A DNA stretch of 7,359 bases, from contig JAGOCL010000123.1 of NCBI GenBank assembly GCA_017998755.1, forward strand, positions 1 through 7,359, in the 5' to 3' direction. Of this stretch, positions 6,309 through 7,359 are shown piece after piece. The stretch comes from Spirochaetota bacterium. Lineage in GTDB: Bacteria; Spirochaetota; GWE2-31-10; MWDO01. The stretch's first letter is position 1; each line of letters opens with the position of its first letter. The notes under the pieces were generated by a model. The model worked only from the letters and a program-made list of their open reading frames with translations, did not search any database and had not been told where the DNA came from. Both the position numbers and the translations under genes were made by a program.

Positions 6309-6322
6309 AAAGTTATAACTTT
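6309..6322. repeat. 14-bp perfect palindrome between cheB and the phosphatase promoter
   Basis: AAAGTTATAACTTT is a perfect 7+7 palindrome, 30 bases above the -35 box of the phosphatase promoter and 31 bases past the cheB stop. Its shape suits a dimeric regulator's operator. It has no loop and no GC stem, so it is a poor intrinsic terminator. No protein in the window is an obvious DNA-binding partner. Confidence 0.4.
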
Positions 6323-6353
6323 AAAATATCAAGAATATCGCCTGTATTTGAAT

Positions 6354-7359
6354 TTATAATTTTGTTATTATTTTTCCAACAATCTTTTCAAGCGGAAGTA
6401 TTTCATCCTGCGCGCCTAGATTCACAGCCTCTTTTGGCATTCCCCAGACTATTGAACTTTCCTCATCCTGAACAATCGTATATCCGCCTCTATTTTTAAT
6501 ATTTAAAAGCCCTCTCGCTCCGTCGTTACCCATACCGGTTAATAAAACCCCTATGCTATTTTTCCCAATATTGTCCGCTATGGAATTAAATAAAACATCC
6601 ACGGCGGGTCTTTGATGATTCACAGCCGGACCGTTTAGTATTTTAATTATGGAATCCTTTCCATAATTGATAATTGTTATATGATAATTCCCCGGAGCTA
6701 TGTATACCGTTCCGGCAAAAATCCTCTCGTTATTTTCCGCCTCTTTAACGTTAACCGGGCAAATATCGTTTAATCTTTTGGCAAATGAATACGTAAATCT
6801 TTCCGGCATATGAATTACCGTAACCATGGGCGGAAAATCCGGTTTACACTGCTTAAATAATACTTCCAAAGCTTGAGTTCCCCCGGTCGATGCTCCAACC
6901 GCTATAATTTTATTGGTCGTTCTTATCGTTGTTAACAATTTTTTCTTGTCGTGAATTATGTTATTTTTTATATTATAAACTGATATTTTCTTATGTTTCT
7001 TAAAATCAATATATGAAGCCGATATAATTTTATCCGTTAAAATATCCGCTATATCGCAAACGCTCAAGGAACCGTCGGGTTTTGGAACAATATCTACCGC
7101 TCCCAATTCCAAAGCCTTAATCGAAGCGTCGTTTGTTTTATCAACTAAAGAACTCACAATAATTACCGGTATCGGATAGTATTTCATAAGGTATTTTAAA
7201 AATGTCAATCCGTCCATTTTGGGCATTTCTATATCTAAAGTTATGACGTCGACTTTTTTCTTAGCGATTATCTCTCTAGCTATATAAGGATCGGGCGCGG
7301 TTCCTACTACTTTAATTCTTTCATTTTGCGATAAACTCTTGAATAGTATCTCTCTGACT
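6354..7359 (-). CDS. cheB: CheB chemotaxis response regulator protein-glutamate methylesterase (5' end outside window)
   Basis: 334 residues are visible. The frame stays open to the right edge, so the Met at 7226 is internal and only the first few residues are missing. The receiver domain shows VVGTAPDPYIARE, then phosphoacceptor Asp42 of the visible part (VITLDIEMPKMDG, codon 7235-7233), the Ser-rich VIIVSSL strand and Lys93 (VPKPDG). A linker rich in Lys and Asn follows (about 110-150). The methylesterase domain has the complete triad: Ser157 (VGASTGGTQALE), His183 (IHMPERFTYSFAKRL) and Asp279 (LLTGMGNDGA), plus IAPGNYH and QRPAVDVLF. CheB, once phosphorylated by CheA, removes methyl groups from chemoreceptor glutamates and deamidates glutamines, providing adaptation. 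More chemotaxis genes may lie upstream beyond the edge. It is 138 bases ahead of the phosphatase gene, which has its own promoter, so the link between chemotaxis and the switch module is only positional. Confidence 0.97.
   Translation of the reverse strand, partial: VREILFKSLSQNERIKVVGTAPDPYIAREIIAKKKVDVITLDIEMPKMDGLTFLKYLMKYYPIPVIIVSSLVDKTNDASIKALELGAVDIVPKPDGSLSVCDIADILTDKIISASYIDFKKHKKISVYNIKNNIIHDKKKLLTTIRTTNKIIAVGASTGGTQALEVLFKQCKPDFPPMVTVIHMPERFTYSFAKRLNDICPVNVKEAENNERIFAGTVYIAPGNYHITIINYGKDSIIKILNGPAVNHQRPAVDVLFNSIADNIGKNSIGVLLTGMGNDGARGLLNIKNRGGYTIVQDEESSIVWGMPKEAVNLGAQDEILPLEKIVGKIITKL

Noticed and set aside
7224..7226. Met at 7226 as the CheB start
   Set aside because: It lies inside the receiver motif TLDIEMPKMDG. 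The upstream frame continues to the window edge with normal CheB sequence including the phosphoacceptor Asp.

Overview
This is a moderately AT-rich bacterial chromosomal segment with two divergent functional blocks that meet tail to tail at about position 2100. Standard code is used: TGA is a stop and Trp is TGG. Chemotaxis CheB, a Cache-HAMP-PP2C sensor phosphatase, a lipoprotein-type hydrolase with a relaxed lipobox, and AT-rich DNA that still uses many CpG-containing codons would fit a free-living or gut spirochaete. That placement is an inference, and no marker gene in the window fixes it. No mobile element, RNA gene, CRISPR array or integrase is visible.

Plus strand, 1-2099: the C-terminal 401 codons of a UvrD/PcrA-type superfamily 1 DNA helicase run in from the left edge. 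The gene overlaps by 4 bases (ATGA) a TIM-barrel protein of the AP-endonuclease-IV/xylose-isomerase superfamily. That protein appears to keep all nine metal-ligand positions of endonuclease IV. The pair is translationally coupled and may work together in DNA repair.

Minus strand, 7359-2106: the first gene is cheB, the chemotaxis methylesterase, whose first residues lie beyond the right edge. After a 138-base gap containing a near-consensus sigma-70-type promoter comes a three-gene partner-switching module. It encodes a membrane Cache-HAMP-SpoIIE(PP2C) phosphatase, a small STAS-like protein with an Asn-Ser-Ser-Thr switch site, and a GHKL/HATPase-like protein with a good N box but no recognisable Asp-x-Gly box. 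The module resembles RsbU/RsbV/RsbW and SiaA-type systems. From memory, the two small proteins look most like the cyanobacterial Slr1659/Slr1658 pair. Downstream on the same strand lies a probable lipoprotein alpha/beta hydrolase with a TTG start, possibly in the same transcript.

Likely logic: an extracytoplasmic signal is sensed by the Cache domain and passed through HAMP and a coiled linker to the phosphatase. The phosphatase would dephosphorylate the STAS-like protein, changing its binding to the ATPase-like partner. The final output target is not in this window. The 84-base gap below the ATPase-like gene holds an in-frame reading continuation past its TGA, the main sequence-level oddity. 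The larger gaps are 6216-6353 (promoter plus palindrome), 3586-3667 (a short inverted repeat only) and 3033-3117; none exceeds 300 bases.
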